Assembly (NCBI GenBank): GCA_022376465.1
Contig: JACDTU010000018.1
Coordinates: 434,001 to 498,000, forward strand
DNA length: 64,000 nt
Direction: 5' to 3'
Source: Cubamyces lactineus
Taxonomy: Eukaryota > Basidiomycota > Agaricomycetes > Polyporales > Polyporaceae
Shown: in pieces, positions 35,048 through 46,488 of the stretch
Numbering within the stretch: the first letter of the stretch is position 1
How the letters are laid out: the number at the start of each line of letters is the position of its first letter
Made by a program: the position numbers and the translations under genes
Notes under the pieces: model-generated
Told to the model about the DNA's origin: nothing
Seen by the model: only the letters and a program-made list of their open reading frames with translations
Databases searched by the model: none

Positions 35048-36197
35048 ATGTCACAGACACACCCGCGCGCGCATTGCCCAACGTATCCATCCGACAACGG
35101 ATACGACACCCCGTCTCACGACAATTACGACTCTTTTAGCCCAGGCAGGCACCATACCATGGACACCAACCTCTACGGCGGCAGGCAGGATCCTGCCACC
35201 ACACAAGATGGCTACGTACCCGTTTCTCATCACGGTTACGTCGGTCGCACACAGGGCGGCGGGTGGTACTATGCTACGGATGTAGGAGGCCTACAGGGCC
35301 CGAACGCCCTCTCCGGCGGTATCGACCAATCGGTCAGCAGTATCGGTGGCTTCTATTCCAATCTACAACAGGTTAGTAACAACGCCATTTTCGCACGGAC
35401 TCCGAGCTCACGTCAGGCCCAGAGTTCCGGGGCTCACGTCTACGATTCCACTCTGCCCGTCGGACTCGGTCCATCAGTGGAGATTAGCGGGTCATACCAC
35501 CCCGCTCTGATAGAGGGGCAACACGTCAACCCTACCCAAACCAACCAGCCCATTTGGAACCACCTACCTCGCACAGGCTACCATCTATATCCTCAATCCG
35601 TTCCATTTCCTCTGATAGCCTATGGCCGAGCACCTCATAGTCATGCTGTTGGCGCAGGGAGGACGCCATCACTACCTCCCTACAACTTGCCTCAGGCTGA
35701 CAACAGGGAGGTTTCTCCTCGTGGTAAGCATAACGCACAGTAATCGATGCTGGTTGTGTCTTACTGGAAGAGGGCACTACTCCGCAGTCAACCAGCCCGA
35801 GCATACAATACATTCCGGGCCTCAAATGACACCTGGCGAAGCTACAATACCGCAGCATACGGACGAGTGGCGGCGCTGGGACACAATGGAGACTCCCTGG
35901 TTGGTGAGGCCACCTGAGGCCCCACAAGGGGGACACGGCACCGCGATCAGTACCATCTAGCCACTTTGGCACCTATTCCTGCGTTTTGATTGCCCAATCT
36001 ATCCTATGCAGTGCGAGAATTGCCATAGGCAGAAGAAGAAATGCTCTGCTGCCTCCACAGGCGGCAGCTATCCCTGCGAACGGTGTAAAGAGCAGAGTCG
36101 CCAAAATCAATGCCGCCCTCACCAGGATCTACGTCGACGGCCTCGCGGTGGAACGCACTGGCAGCGCGGTGTCGTAAGCAACATGGCGAATCAATGA
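35048..36197 (+). CDS. disordered protein with C-terminal Zn2Cys6 cluster
   Basis: Three exons (35048-35723, 35788-35903, 36012-36197) give 325 residues. The first 260 are rich in Ser, Gly, Pro, His, Tyr and Asn without a fold I recognise. The last exon starts with CENCHRQKKKC and contains CERCKEQSRQNQC. The spacing C-x2-C-x6-C-x10-C-x2-C-x8-C fits the fungal binuclear zinc cluster that binds DNA, placed unusually at the C-terminus. The splice 35903/36012 (TTG|GTGAGG...TATGCAG|TGC) is canonical and in phase. If the intron is kept, the frame stops at 35960 and the cluster is lost. The model is tentative. A transcription factor or a regulator with a degenerate cluster are both possible. Confidence 0.55.
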
Positions 36198-38048
36198 GCG
36201 ATCCCTCTACCTCGTTATCCCATGTGAGTTTCCTGCACAGCATCGTAGCGATCATATGGACTCACCGCTTCCTAGTGGCACGCCTTTGATTTATTCCACT
36301 CTCAGCGAAGCGTGCTTTGCTTCGACCCCGACCACCTGCTAGACAGTAATCAGCCCTTCCTCCCTTCCATGCGTACGGGACACGTCTCACTGCTCGAAAA
36401 CCATCTGCACTGCATCTGCAGCCTTCGTCCTATATAGTTATGGTCCTTACCGCACTCCCGCGCAGGCAGCGGTGATCTCCACATACCTCCAGCAGGATTC
36501 TCTGCTTGCCGTTGTCGACACGCTTTCCTCGCTCTATTTTCCCCACTCTATTTATCTATCTATTTATCTATCTATCTACCTTAATCTCGCTCGCGGGTCC
36601 GTGCACGTTTGGCATGATTGAAGAACCCTCCTCGGTACCTCTTGCCCTCTCATCTCGCACACGGCCCGTAGTAGCGGAGAGCCATACTCAGGCAGGACGG
36701 TAAGCAGAGACCGAAGCGAGGAGACAAGGATGTCCGTAGTGGGCACTCGAGAACGGACTCTGACCTTTCTGGTCGCAAATGGATTCATGTGAATGGGGGC
36801 ATGTAGGATCCATCGACTATGGCAATACTAGTACTGTAAGTAATTGGGAGGGAACTGGGGATTAGGAAGGATAGTGCGGACGGCAAAACAGTGCGCAAGG
36901 GAAGAGTGTAGTTGTGGACGAGGCGGAGAGTGCGCGCGTGCTGCGAGCGTTATACATCCAGTGTCTGACTGTGTCTAAGCGTCAAGCCATCCGGCTGGGT
37001 CCTTCCCACCTGGTCGGACAATTACCGGTCACCTGCAGCGGGGATCGGCACAAGCTATCGAGGTTTGCGCAAACCAACCTCCTGTGTACGTGCGAATCGA
37101 ACAAGGACTGACAGTTCTTTCCGTAACGATAGACCCGTTTTTGAAAGTCGACTCATACAGCACCGTCGAATCTGAAGACGTCCGTGTCAGAACCTGCCTG
37201 AGGCTCAAACAAGCGAGCCGGGCGGTAATCAGGGCTTTATCGATAATAAAACGGCTATACAAACTCGAATGAAGATGCCGTTGATCAGGGCAAGAGTTTA
37301 AGGAAGCCGGGCACGAACCTGCACAGATAGCGTCAGTCGAGCACCGAAGCGCTAATACGCCGAAGTTCAAGCGAGCCGGTAGATCTAGGATATACCGCTT
37401 GACATTGATGCATGCAGGCAATTGAGATTGGAAAAGAGCGCGGTATCACGGTGTGTCAACTGGATACTCCATGGCATACCAGCGGCTTGATCGGTGCAAG
37501 ATGAACAACATAGGCAGTTCTGAAGATTTGAGAAAGTTCTCGATTATTAGTTGGTCCTGTACATGCTCCTCTGTCAGAAAACTATACTAATCTGAGGTCG
37601 TGTCTGAGCAGTATAGGCGGGAAGTTGGAACGCAGATTGGTGTCAAGCAGCGTCGAGGGGGACTAGTCGGTCACTCTCGGGAGCATGTGCGACGATCCCT
37701 TGGACTCAAGGGCATAACACAGCCTTTGGATCGCAGAGAGACGGATCCGCGAAGGTGGCCAAGGCAAATCGATGGAGGAGACGTGGGTGTGTGGGCGCCT
37801 GCACGGGGCGGTGAGTAGAAGGCGGTCTAGATTTGGATGATTGGCCGTTCTGGGCGATGACGCGCCACACGTGACATCATTTTGGACGACTGGATTGGGC
37901 AGAGAGCGATAGAGATGCAGAGTCGATACGCTGCCCAAACGGCTACTTATACCGCCATCGTCCTCCCTCATCCTCTTTCTCCATCTCCTCCTCCCCCCAC
38001 TGCCCGCCCCTCCGCCTACCGCCTCTCTCTCACTCGCTATCGCCCAGG
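36198..38048. other. long intergenic region upstream of the trehalose gene
   Basis: 1.85 kb without a supported gene. It contains a short tetranucleotide run of tttatctatc type (about 36548-36580), a cacgtg palindrome at 37868-37873 and a strong CT-rich stretch (about 37965-38030) just before the next ATG, typical of a highly transcribed fungal promoter. Frames such as 37421-37029 minus lack recognisable motifs. Confidence 0.45.
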
Positions 38049-41000
38049 ATGGATAGCTTCGCACAGCAGCGCAGACCCATCGACAACTCCATCTCCCTCG
38101 CAGACGTTCGTGCCCAGGTGCACAAGCTCGAGGCAGAGCTTCGCGAGAAGGACATCCCACTTTCAGGACGTATCATCCAAGTCTGCCACTACCTGCCCGT
38201 TACCTGCGCATTTACCCGTCGTCCGCGCCCAGAAGATATCCCCAGTCCACCTGCGACGCCTCCCGCCAAGGCCTCTGACATTCCACCTTCTCCCGTTGAA
38301 TCTCAGCATGGCGACTCCGCGCTCCCTGCTCCGCTAGGCGCCGCCCCGGAGAAGCCGTCAGCACAGTGGTCTCTTGCGGTCCGATACGGGCACTCAGCCA
38401 TGGTTAGCGGTATCGACTCGCTGGCTGCTACCCACGAGCAGATCTTGGTCGGCTGGACGGGCGACATCCAGGCCTCCTCAGCGGCCGTGCCGCCTCTTGC
38501 TGCTACTGCTGCCTCAGGACCCGCCGATCCGCCGACAAGCAAAGTCCCCGTAAGCGAGCTTAGCGAGGACGACAAGAAGGAACTCGAGACGCTGCTCCAG
38601 GAGTACAAGTCTCGCGACGAGCCTCAAGATGGGAAGAAGATCCACTACGTTCCCGTCTGGCTCGACGATAAGGATGCGCACGGTCACTACGACGGTTACT
38701 GCAAACAGAGTGAGTACACGTTCGTGTTATCTTTCCGAATGTCCGGCTTGGTTCCGCTTCTATGACTTCCTTATCCGAGCCTTGAGCTCGAGAAACGCGC
38801 ATACTCCGCCGTATCGGTGCTGTTGCTGTGCTCCAGGCCGTCTGGATCTGCGGTTGCTCTTCGCCCGCTGTAATCTCGGACCGCAACCGGATGGTCTCCG
38901 GTCCTATAATTCTCCCCATGCTTCTTTGAATACCAACGGAGGCAATCCAGTCTTCTGCAGAGGATCTCATACAATCGGCTGTGGATGAGTTGCCTCAAGT
39001 GTCAAACGCCTTTAGTGCAGCGTCTCCCGAGATCTGGGAACCTTTCTGCTTGTTACGTACAACGCTAGTACACATCGACTGTGATTGTCCTCGTGGCGTC
39101 GCCCCCGGCCCGTCCGATTTTCATCGGTGACTTAGTTCTGACGCAATCTCCTTGTTTGCAGCGCTCTGGCCGCTCTTCCACTATCTCCTCTGGCAAGACG
39201 TCGCCACCGAGTACGCTTCCGCAGATACTCACTGGGCGCCATACGCTGCCGTCAACGCCGCCTTCGCACGTCGTGTTGCAGAGGTGTACCGCCCCGGCGA
39301 TCTCATCTGGATCCACGACTACCATCTCTTACTCGTCCCCTCACTGCTGCGCCAGGCGCTCCCCGATGCCGCCGTCGGCCTTTTCGTCCACACACCCTTC
39401 CCCAGCTCAGAAGTTTTCCGCTGCTTGCCTCGCAGAAAGGAAATCCTAGACGGCATGCTCGGTGCGAACCTGATTTGCTTCCAGACGTACTCGTACTCGA
39501 GACACTTCACCTCGTCATGTATTCGCGTATGCGGATACGAAGTCACCTCGCGTGGCGGGATTGATGTGCAAGGTCACGTAGCTGCGATCGGATACTGCCC
39601 GGTTGGTGTCGATGCGGACCGCGTTGCGAAGGACACGTGAGTATATGCTCACCAGCAGTGGCATTCGTCGACTGATGCAGTATCGTTTAGGCTTCGGCCC
39701 GGTATCCAGCCCAAGTTGGACGCTCTACGCGCTTTGTACGAAGGGAAGAAGATTATTGTCGGCCGTGACAAGCTGGATGTCGTCAAGGGTGTCGTGCAGA
39801 AGGTATGCTTGATCTACCAGCCTTATCTGACCCTGCTGACCGTACTCTGTAGCTGCGCGCGTTCGAGAAGCTGCTCCAGGACTACCCTCAGTGGATCGGC
39901 AATGTCGTCCTTATTCAGGTCACGTCGCCCGCGCTGACAGACTCGCCTAAGCTCGAACGTCAAGTATCCGAGCTCGTCGCCCATATCAACGGGGAGTACG
40001 GTTCTCTGGACTTCATCCCCGTGCATCATTAGTATGTACATGCAGCATGATGGGTCATACAATTGCGAGGCTAACATGTACTTGTACAGCCATCAGACTA
40101 TCAAGAAGGATGAATTTTATGCCCTGCTTTCCGTCGCGGACCTTGGAGTGATTACGCCGCTCCGCGATGGTATGAACACGACGTCCATGGAGTTTGTCAT
40201 CTCGCAAGAGCGGTCGAAGAAGAGCCCATTGATCCTCTCCGAGTTCATGGGCATCTCAAGTAATATGACCGAGGCTCTTCAGATCAACCCGTGGAACCTA
40301 AGCGTACGTCACATGTGTCCTTCAATTGCTGGTATCTTGGCTCATAGCTTTACCCCTCGTGCAGGAGGTCGCGGCTGCGATGCACAGAGGGCTGACGATG
40401 TCGGACGAGGAGAAACTTCGGCGCCATCAGCAGCTTTACAAGACTGTCACCACGCACACGTCGCACACCTGGGCTGCCATGCTCGCGAAGAAGCTTTTGG
40501 AACGTCTCGGCAGCCAGAATATGGCCCGTCAGACGCCTTTCATCCCCAAGCCAGAGCTCGAGAAGCACTACATCAAGGCGAAGAAGCGTCTGTTCTTGTT
40601 TGACTACGATGTACGTCTTCTTGGGACCCACGCGTTATATGCTCTAAATGTGCTCACTATTCCTGTTATAGGGCACTCTTGCCCCCATCGTCAAGATACC
40701 GAGTGCTGCCGTGCCATCCAAGGAGACGCTCGAAGCGCTCGAGGCGCTCACGGCCGACCCCAAGAACGTCGTGTACATTATCTCAGGGCGCGACGGCGAA
40801 TTCCTCGAGCAGCATCTCGGGCACATCAAGAACCTCGGCATGTCTGCGGAGCACGGTGGCTTCATCCGTGAGCCCGGACAGTCGACATGGTCGAACTTCA
40901 CCCAGTCGCTCGACATGAGCTGGATGAGCGAGGTGCTCGAGATTTTCAAGTACTACACCGAGGTATGCATTCGTGTAGATTTCAGCTGAGTCCAGGTGCT

Positions 41001-41689
41001 TATATGCGTGCGTGTCGTAGCGTACCACGGGAAGTCATATTGAGGTCAAGAAGAGCTCAATAACGTGGCACTACCGCTCTGCGGATCCTGAATGGGGGTA
41101 AGTGCCCTATTCCAAATATGCCGACGCCCCTTAGCCGACACCTCGACAGTCTCTTCCAGTGTCATCAGTGCCAGGACCTCCTTGAGAACAATCTTGCGCG
41201 TAAGCGCCCAATAGAAGGTACGTTTCGCATAGAGTATATGCGCACCCGGTCATGCTCACATGTATGCTTTTAGTCCTTGTCGGCAAGAAGAACCTCGAAG
41301 TGCGCCCGCTCGCGGTGAACAAGGGCGAGATCGTGAAGCGGATCTTGTACTTCAACCCGGACGCCGAATTCGTTTTCTGCGCCGGTGACGACAAGACGGA
41401 CGAGGACATGTTCCGTGCGCTCCTCCTCTTCCCGCAAGGCGCAACGAAGGCGCGCCTCGACCCGCCCCTATCTGTCACCCTCCTTGCGAGCAGCAAGGAC
41501 GAGGCGGACCAGTACCGCCCCGTCGACCTCGCCATCGAGCGCGATGCCGTCTTCACTACTGCCGTCGGCCACAGCAGCAAGCGCACGCTCGCCGTGTGGC
41601 ACGTCACCACGCCCGAGGAGGTCGTCGAGCACATGCTCCACCTCGTCCGTGCCACGGATGAGGCGAGCGCGGCGAGCAGCAACCTATAG
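38049..41689 (+). CDS. TPS2: trehalose-6-phosphate phosphatase (Tps2 type)
   Basis: Ten exons give 912 residues: 38049-38709, 39162-39636, 39691-39802, 39853-40031, 40090-40303, 40365-40610, 40672-40962, 41021-41097, 41150-41217, 41274-41689. The N-terminal two thirds is a GT20 (trehalose-phosphate synthase-like) domain: LWPLFHYLLWQD, PGDLIWIHDYHLLLVP, VGLFVHTPFPSSEVFRCLP, LILSEFMGISSNM. The last third is a HAD phosphatase with DYDGTLAP at residues 627-634 (motif I aspartates), YIISGRDGEFLEQ, and CAGDDKTDEDMF (motif IV). It removes phosphate from trehalose-6-phosphate in the cytosol, the second step of trehalose synthesis, and matters in heat and desiccation stress. The N-terminal synthase domain of Tps2 proteins is usually inactive. 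The first intron is 452 bp, far longer than the others. Confidence 0.93.
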
Positions 41690-42378
41690 TCACGGCCGGA
41701 ACGAAGTCGACGGTCGATCATGAATAATCAGTCGGGGACGAGGCAGCATATAGTGAACCAAAGGTGTATCATACGTTTCTCTCTCTTGGCGGGCGGACTC
41801 TCGGGTGCGTGCATGCGTAGCGCATGTGCTTCTACGATTTCTTTCTCTCTCCTAATTGGCGGCTCGGGGCCGCCGCAGGCGTACAAACGACGTATCTCTT
41901 TGGCTCGTGGCGGACTCTCTTTTGCTTGCTGATGCTCCTTTCTTCTGTACTTATATACGCGTAGAGCTGCGAAATTCTTATCCACACATATACACACGGC
42001 ACATAAACTTCCCGTTTCGTCACGCTATAGAGGAAACCGGCGGGCGTATATCACCTGTATACGAATATACATGCATCTTGACTACCACCATCCAAATGCT
42101 AGTGGAAGAACCCAGATGTTTTTCGAGTGCACCGTGGCGTAGAGGGGAGAATAGAGCGTTCATACTGATTGGAACATACTTACGGGACATATCGTACTGG
42201 AACAAGCACCGTGCTGTTCGCACATCTCAGATACAGATACATAATGGCAAAGAAGGGATGATGAAGCGGCAGGAGTGCGCAGGCGTATATGAGGATAAAA
42301 AGGGGACGGATGTGCCAAGAAGCAAGACACTGCAGGACGAGCGAGACTGGTGGGATGAGACGATGGACGTGGCCGCCG
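41690..42378. other. convergent 3' region, no gene seen
   Basis: Between the stop codons of TPS2 and the RNA-binding protein gene. AT-richer and with no supported frame. Confidence 0.5.
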
Positions 42379-44783
42379 TTACATCGCCTCGGTCTGCATG
42401 GGCATCGCCTGGCCGCCCTTGGCGGCGCCAGGAGAGAATGTATGCCAGCGGTCGTTGAAGCGCACGTCTACGATGAGCGATAACGGTCAGCGACCAGCAG
42501 GAGACGCTCGAGAAGGCCAGAGAACGTACCGAGCGGCCGACCACCGTACATGTAGTTCTGGAATTTTGCTGTGGAAGGTATCAGATGAGTCACTGGGCAA
42601 TAGCTTGTCATGCGCCGAACTCACCAATCGCGGTCTCTGCCTCCTGCACCTGGGCGAACTGCACGACACCGCAGCCCTTGGAGCGCGTGCCTTCGTACAA
42701 AATCTCGGCAAGCTCGACCTGGCCTGTCGTCTCGAAGAGCTCGACCAGATCCTCGTTCGCCGTGGACCAGGGCAACTATCCCGCATCCACCGTCGTCAGT
42801 GAATTTGCACTTTCGCCGGGATGCCATTCAGACGATTCAAGCACTTACGTTGCGGACCATGATCTGCTGCGACGGCTCGGGCTCGAACCCAGCGTACGCG
42901 CCCGCACCCGCAGCAGCGTATCCGGCGTCGTATCCGCCCATGCGCATACCCCCCTGGGAGTCAGGCCCGGAGTAATCCGCGTACAGGTCCTGGCTGGAGA
43001 AGTCGCGGCCGCCCGCACCTCCGGCGAACCCACCGCGGAAGCCCCCACGGAAGCCCCCGCGAAGGCCACCGCCCCGGGCGCCGCGCAGCCCACCACGAAG
43101 GCCCCCACGGTACGAACCGGGCCCGGTCAGGCCAGCGTAGCGGTCCTCGCGAACCTCGAGCGTGCGACCGTACCAGTCGAAGCCATTGTACATGCCTATC
43201 AACGAATCCGCTCAGTTGACCGGTAGGTTGGATGAACCGAGAAAGACCTACTGATTGCCTGTTGGGCATCCTTTGCAGTCTCGAAGATGACTGTTCCGGA
43301 GCCCTTAGGACGACCGTCTAGACCGAAGTTTATGTCTGCGCGAATGATATTCCCAGCAGACCGGAAGAGATCCTTCAGGTCCTGCCAGCCAGCCTGGTAA
43401 GGCAACTGCGTGGGGAAGAGGACTTTAGTCCCATGTTTACGGGAATGATTGTTCCTCGAGCTTACGTTGCCGACGTAGAGCTGGTTGCCAGGATTCGATC
43501 CACCGAAGTAGTTATGGGAAGCGGGGCGGGGCGGAGGCGCAGCGTTAAGGCCCTGGCCAGCCATTGCCATGCCAATCTTGCCCGGAACGGGCGTAGCACC
43601 AAAGCGGGACTCGTGCTCACGGTCCTACATGACTCTTAGAACTAATGGCCGGGACTATATGCGGCGTATCTCACCTCGCGGATGAAGACAGGGCGACCAA
43701 GCAAAAGTTGCTCGGACAGCTCACGTATAGCACGCTGAGCATCCTCCTGATTGGCGTATTCAACAATACTACAAAAAAGTCAGTGTGAGATGACATAGCG
43801 GACTGTACAAGGACTCACCCGCAACCCTTGGAGACGCCGGTGGGCGTGACCAAGACTTCGGCGAAGAGGACCTCTCCAGCTAACCAAATCCAAAAAGAAA
43901 GCTCCCATCAATAACCATCCTCTCAACCGGGCACTCCGTCAGTAAACCGAGAAACTCCATCTCCGCGAAAGACTCCGGTGCAACGACGGCCTCCAATCCA
44001 ATAAGCGCGCGATCTCGCCTCGATCTCGCCACTCACGACACGGCCGCCCCCTCCTTTGTGTTCCCGCCGCTCCGCACCCAAACCCGAACGAAGGTAGCAA
44101 AAAACTGATCTGAGATTCCCCCACCCACCTCCCCTCATGAATTCCATCAGGTCGCGATACCTGACGTCGTAGCTAAGGTTGCCGACGTAGACGCGGTTTT
44201 CTCTCTTGCTTTGCTTGGCAAACTCGACGGCTTCTTCGTGCGGGGCATTCATAGGCCCACCGAGGGAACGAGCGAAAGGCTCTGCGGGCCTGCGGTCCCG
44301 ACTGCGCGAACGAGGACTCATGGATCTTGAGCGCGAATGCGAACGCCGTGACCTACGCCTGGGAGAAGCCGACCTCCTCCTTGACCGAGAGCGAGAACGA
44401 CTATGGGAACGTCGTGTCCGACGCTGAAGTAGGTTGTTTAGACACCAAGAAGGTACTCCTGAGCGCGACAGGTGCGGTACTCACATCCCCGTTGCGTCTG
44501 TCATCAGGTTCCCAGTGGTCGCCACCGCTTCGCCGGCTGCGTCCTGCCCACGATGTCAGAGCTACAAGCAACACAGAGTCCCAGCGTACGCACCCGGCTC
44601 GCGACGATCGCGTTCTCTATCGCGGTCCCTGTCGCGCTCACGGTCTTTGTCGCGGTCGCGCCTCTCTCTATCCCTTTCACGGTCGCGGTCCCTATCACGA
44701 TCTGCGTCGCGGTCTCTCTCCCGCTCCCTCTCACGGTCCTTCCTTTCCTCCACCTCATCCTTTATCTTCATGTCCACATCCAT
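42379..44783 (-). CDS. three-RRM SR/RGG RNA-binding protein (Gbp2/Hrb1-like)
   Basis: Eleven exons give 545 residues: 44783-44594, 44543-44485, 44423-44129, 43879-43819, 43768-43675, 43624-43466, 43405-43252, 43195-42849, 42775-42625, 42568-42530, 42467-42379. After MDVDMKIKDEVEERKD comes an Arg/Asp/Glu repeat region, then an SR stretch (RRSHSRSRSRSRRRS). RRM1 has RVYVGNLSYDV and SKGCGIVEYAN, RRM2 has QLYVGNLPYQAGWQ and GSGTVIFE, and RRM3 has IMVRNLPWSTANEDLV and KGCGVVQF. Between RRM2 and RRM3 lies an RGG box (RGGFRGGFRGGFAGG) and a Gly/Ala/Tyr-rich stretch. The layout matches yeast Gbp2/Hrb1, shuttling proteins that accompany spliced mRNA to export. The 249-bp intron 44128-43880 lies inside RRM1. 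The Arg-rich parts suggest SR-protein-kinase and methyltransferase control. Confidence 0.88.
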
Positions 44784-45445
44784 GGCGAGAGGGTCAGTGA
44801 GCGTGAGCGAGAGAGCGACAGGCAGCTGGACGATGTGGCGGCAAGAGACAAGTGTATTACGCGCAGGATTTTTGCTCCTAACCTCCGCAGACGACGGGCG
44901 CTTGTACGTCAGTCGGGGTTCCAATTGGCTGTCTCAGAATAGCAACCCAGTCGACTTGCAAGTTCACGCTGCGATCCTGAGACAGGTCGAGAGAAACCAA
45001 GGTAAGGTCACAGCGGGCCTGCGAACCCACCGAGGCAAGCAATTCGCGTTTGTTGATGCAAATTTACACCTATACCATCCACACGGACTTGATTGCCTCC
45101 CTGCCCAAGGAAAATACAACCAGGTCGAGACCACCAAAAAAACTAGGGCTGAAACCCTTTGTGCAGCAAACCTGGCAGGTTGATCCCTATTGTCGAGTGC
45201 TAAGCTGTGCAAGAACGATGGTACTTGTCGATTATGGCAATGAAAGCGTGATACTGGTACAAGCAACCTGTAACGATTACATCAAGACATACAGAGACAG
45301 ATGGGTTTGTGGGAGGAGCGTATGATTTGGATGTCAAGTCATGGGATGGTATGTAAATATCCAATGCGGAGTCCGTGCAGCAATGAGTGACCAGATGGAG
45401 AGTCAGAATAAGAATAAGCAGTCAAGCGGCCAAGCAAGTCTATCA
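44784..45445. other. intergenic, no gene seen
   Basis: 5' flank of the RNA-binding gene and 3' flank of the membrane protein gene. Nothing recognised. Confidence 0.45.
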
Positions 45446-46488
45446 TCATGACGCCATCCTAGACGACCCCTCGAGCTGACTAGGTTCTTCTGATACCATC
45501 GAGAGCGCCGGTGAGAGCATGATCACGGAGGTGAACATGGCAGAAGACTGCGTGATGGATGTGGGCGCCGAAGACGTAGCCGTCTTCGAGCTCTGCGCCG
45601 ACTTGGGGGGCGCGGGTCGATGTATCCTGCTCAGCCTCCGGAAGATGCTCCGTCTGTTCGGATCTGGTTCTTTTGGTGGCCCTGCAACTGGTTCTTCCAT
45701 CAGCGATACGCCCTACTTTATAGATGGAGAAAGCAAGCAGACGTACCATCGACTAAAATATCGATGCCCTTCTCTGGCAATCGACTTTGATGTCGCACTT
45801 TCCGGGCCGACCGCCGACGCACGTAAAATAATGCGAGAGCTACCGCAAGGACGACGAGGGCTGCTGCGACCGCGATCCCGGCGATCGCTGCAGTAGGAAG
45901 CCCCTTTGAAGAAGTGGTTGATTGTGAGCCGGAGTCTGGGGATGCCGTTCTTGACGGCGTTGCAGACGAAGCAGCAGATGTTGGGACCTCAGCGGCATCG
46001 TTGCCATTGTCATTGTTCTCCTCGCCGGAGACAGATGTGAAGTCGATGTAGTCGAGGCTATAGGTACCCCCCAGGACGGTGATGACCAACTCGTGCAGGC
46101 CTGGCTTTAGTGGGGTAGTGGGGTAGTAGAATGGCCAGTTGTTTTGCGTCGAGGGTACTTGTTGCACGATCGTCGTGACTGGTGGCGCATCATCCAGTTT
46201 GTAGCTACTTGAGCTCCCATTCTGGAACACCGATCCATATACGGTGATGAAAGTGCCTATCAATCAAAAATTAGTGATATTGAGGCGAGCGACAAATTAC
46301 ATGGGCGACGCACCGTTGAATACAAACTTCGCAGAAGCACCCGCGCTGGTCGAGATGTGACTCGTATTGTCGTAGTCTTGGGCATTTCCGTTTTCTGACC
46401 ACTGTCCCTCGTACTGAATCCGTGTACTTGTGTCATCAATGCGTAGCAGCATGCTACCTGCGGATGCCGGCGGCGCCGACATGAACAC
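45446..46488 (-). CDS. single-pass membrane protein with extracellular domain (unnamed agaricomycete family)
   Basis: Three exons (46488-46314, 46256-45747, 45693-45446) give up to 310 residues. The start is uncertain: the methionine at 46452 (MLLRIDDTSTRIQYEGQW) may be the true one, and an upstream exon is possible. The outer part has the pattern DDTSTRIQYEGQW...AKFVFNGTFITVYGSV, then WPFYYPTTPLKPGLHELVITVLGGTYSLDYIDFTS, a jelly-roll-like layout common in basidiomycete surface proteins. A Ser/Thr-rich stalk leads to one membrane helix, AIAGIAVAAALVVLAVALAL, followed by the basic stop-transfer FYVRRRSARK. The cytosolic tail of about 95 residues is Ser/Pro-rich and basic. I do not know its function. 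A sensor or cell-wall receptor is a guess based on layout only. Confidence 0.7.

Noticed and set aside
44501..45183. 249-codon plus-strand frame rich in Ser/Arg
   Set aside because: It is the antisense shadow of the Arg/Asp repeat of the RNA-binding protein; low complexity makes both strands look open.
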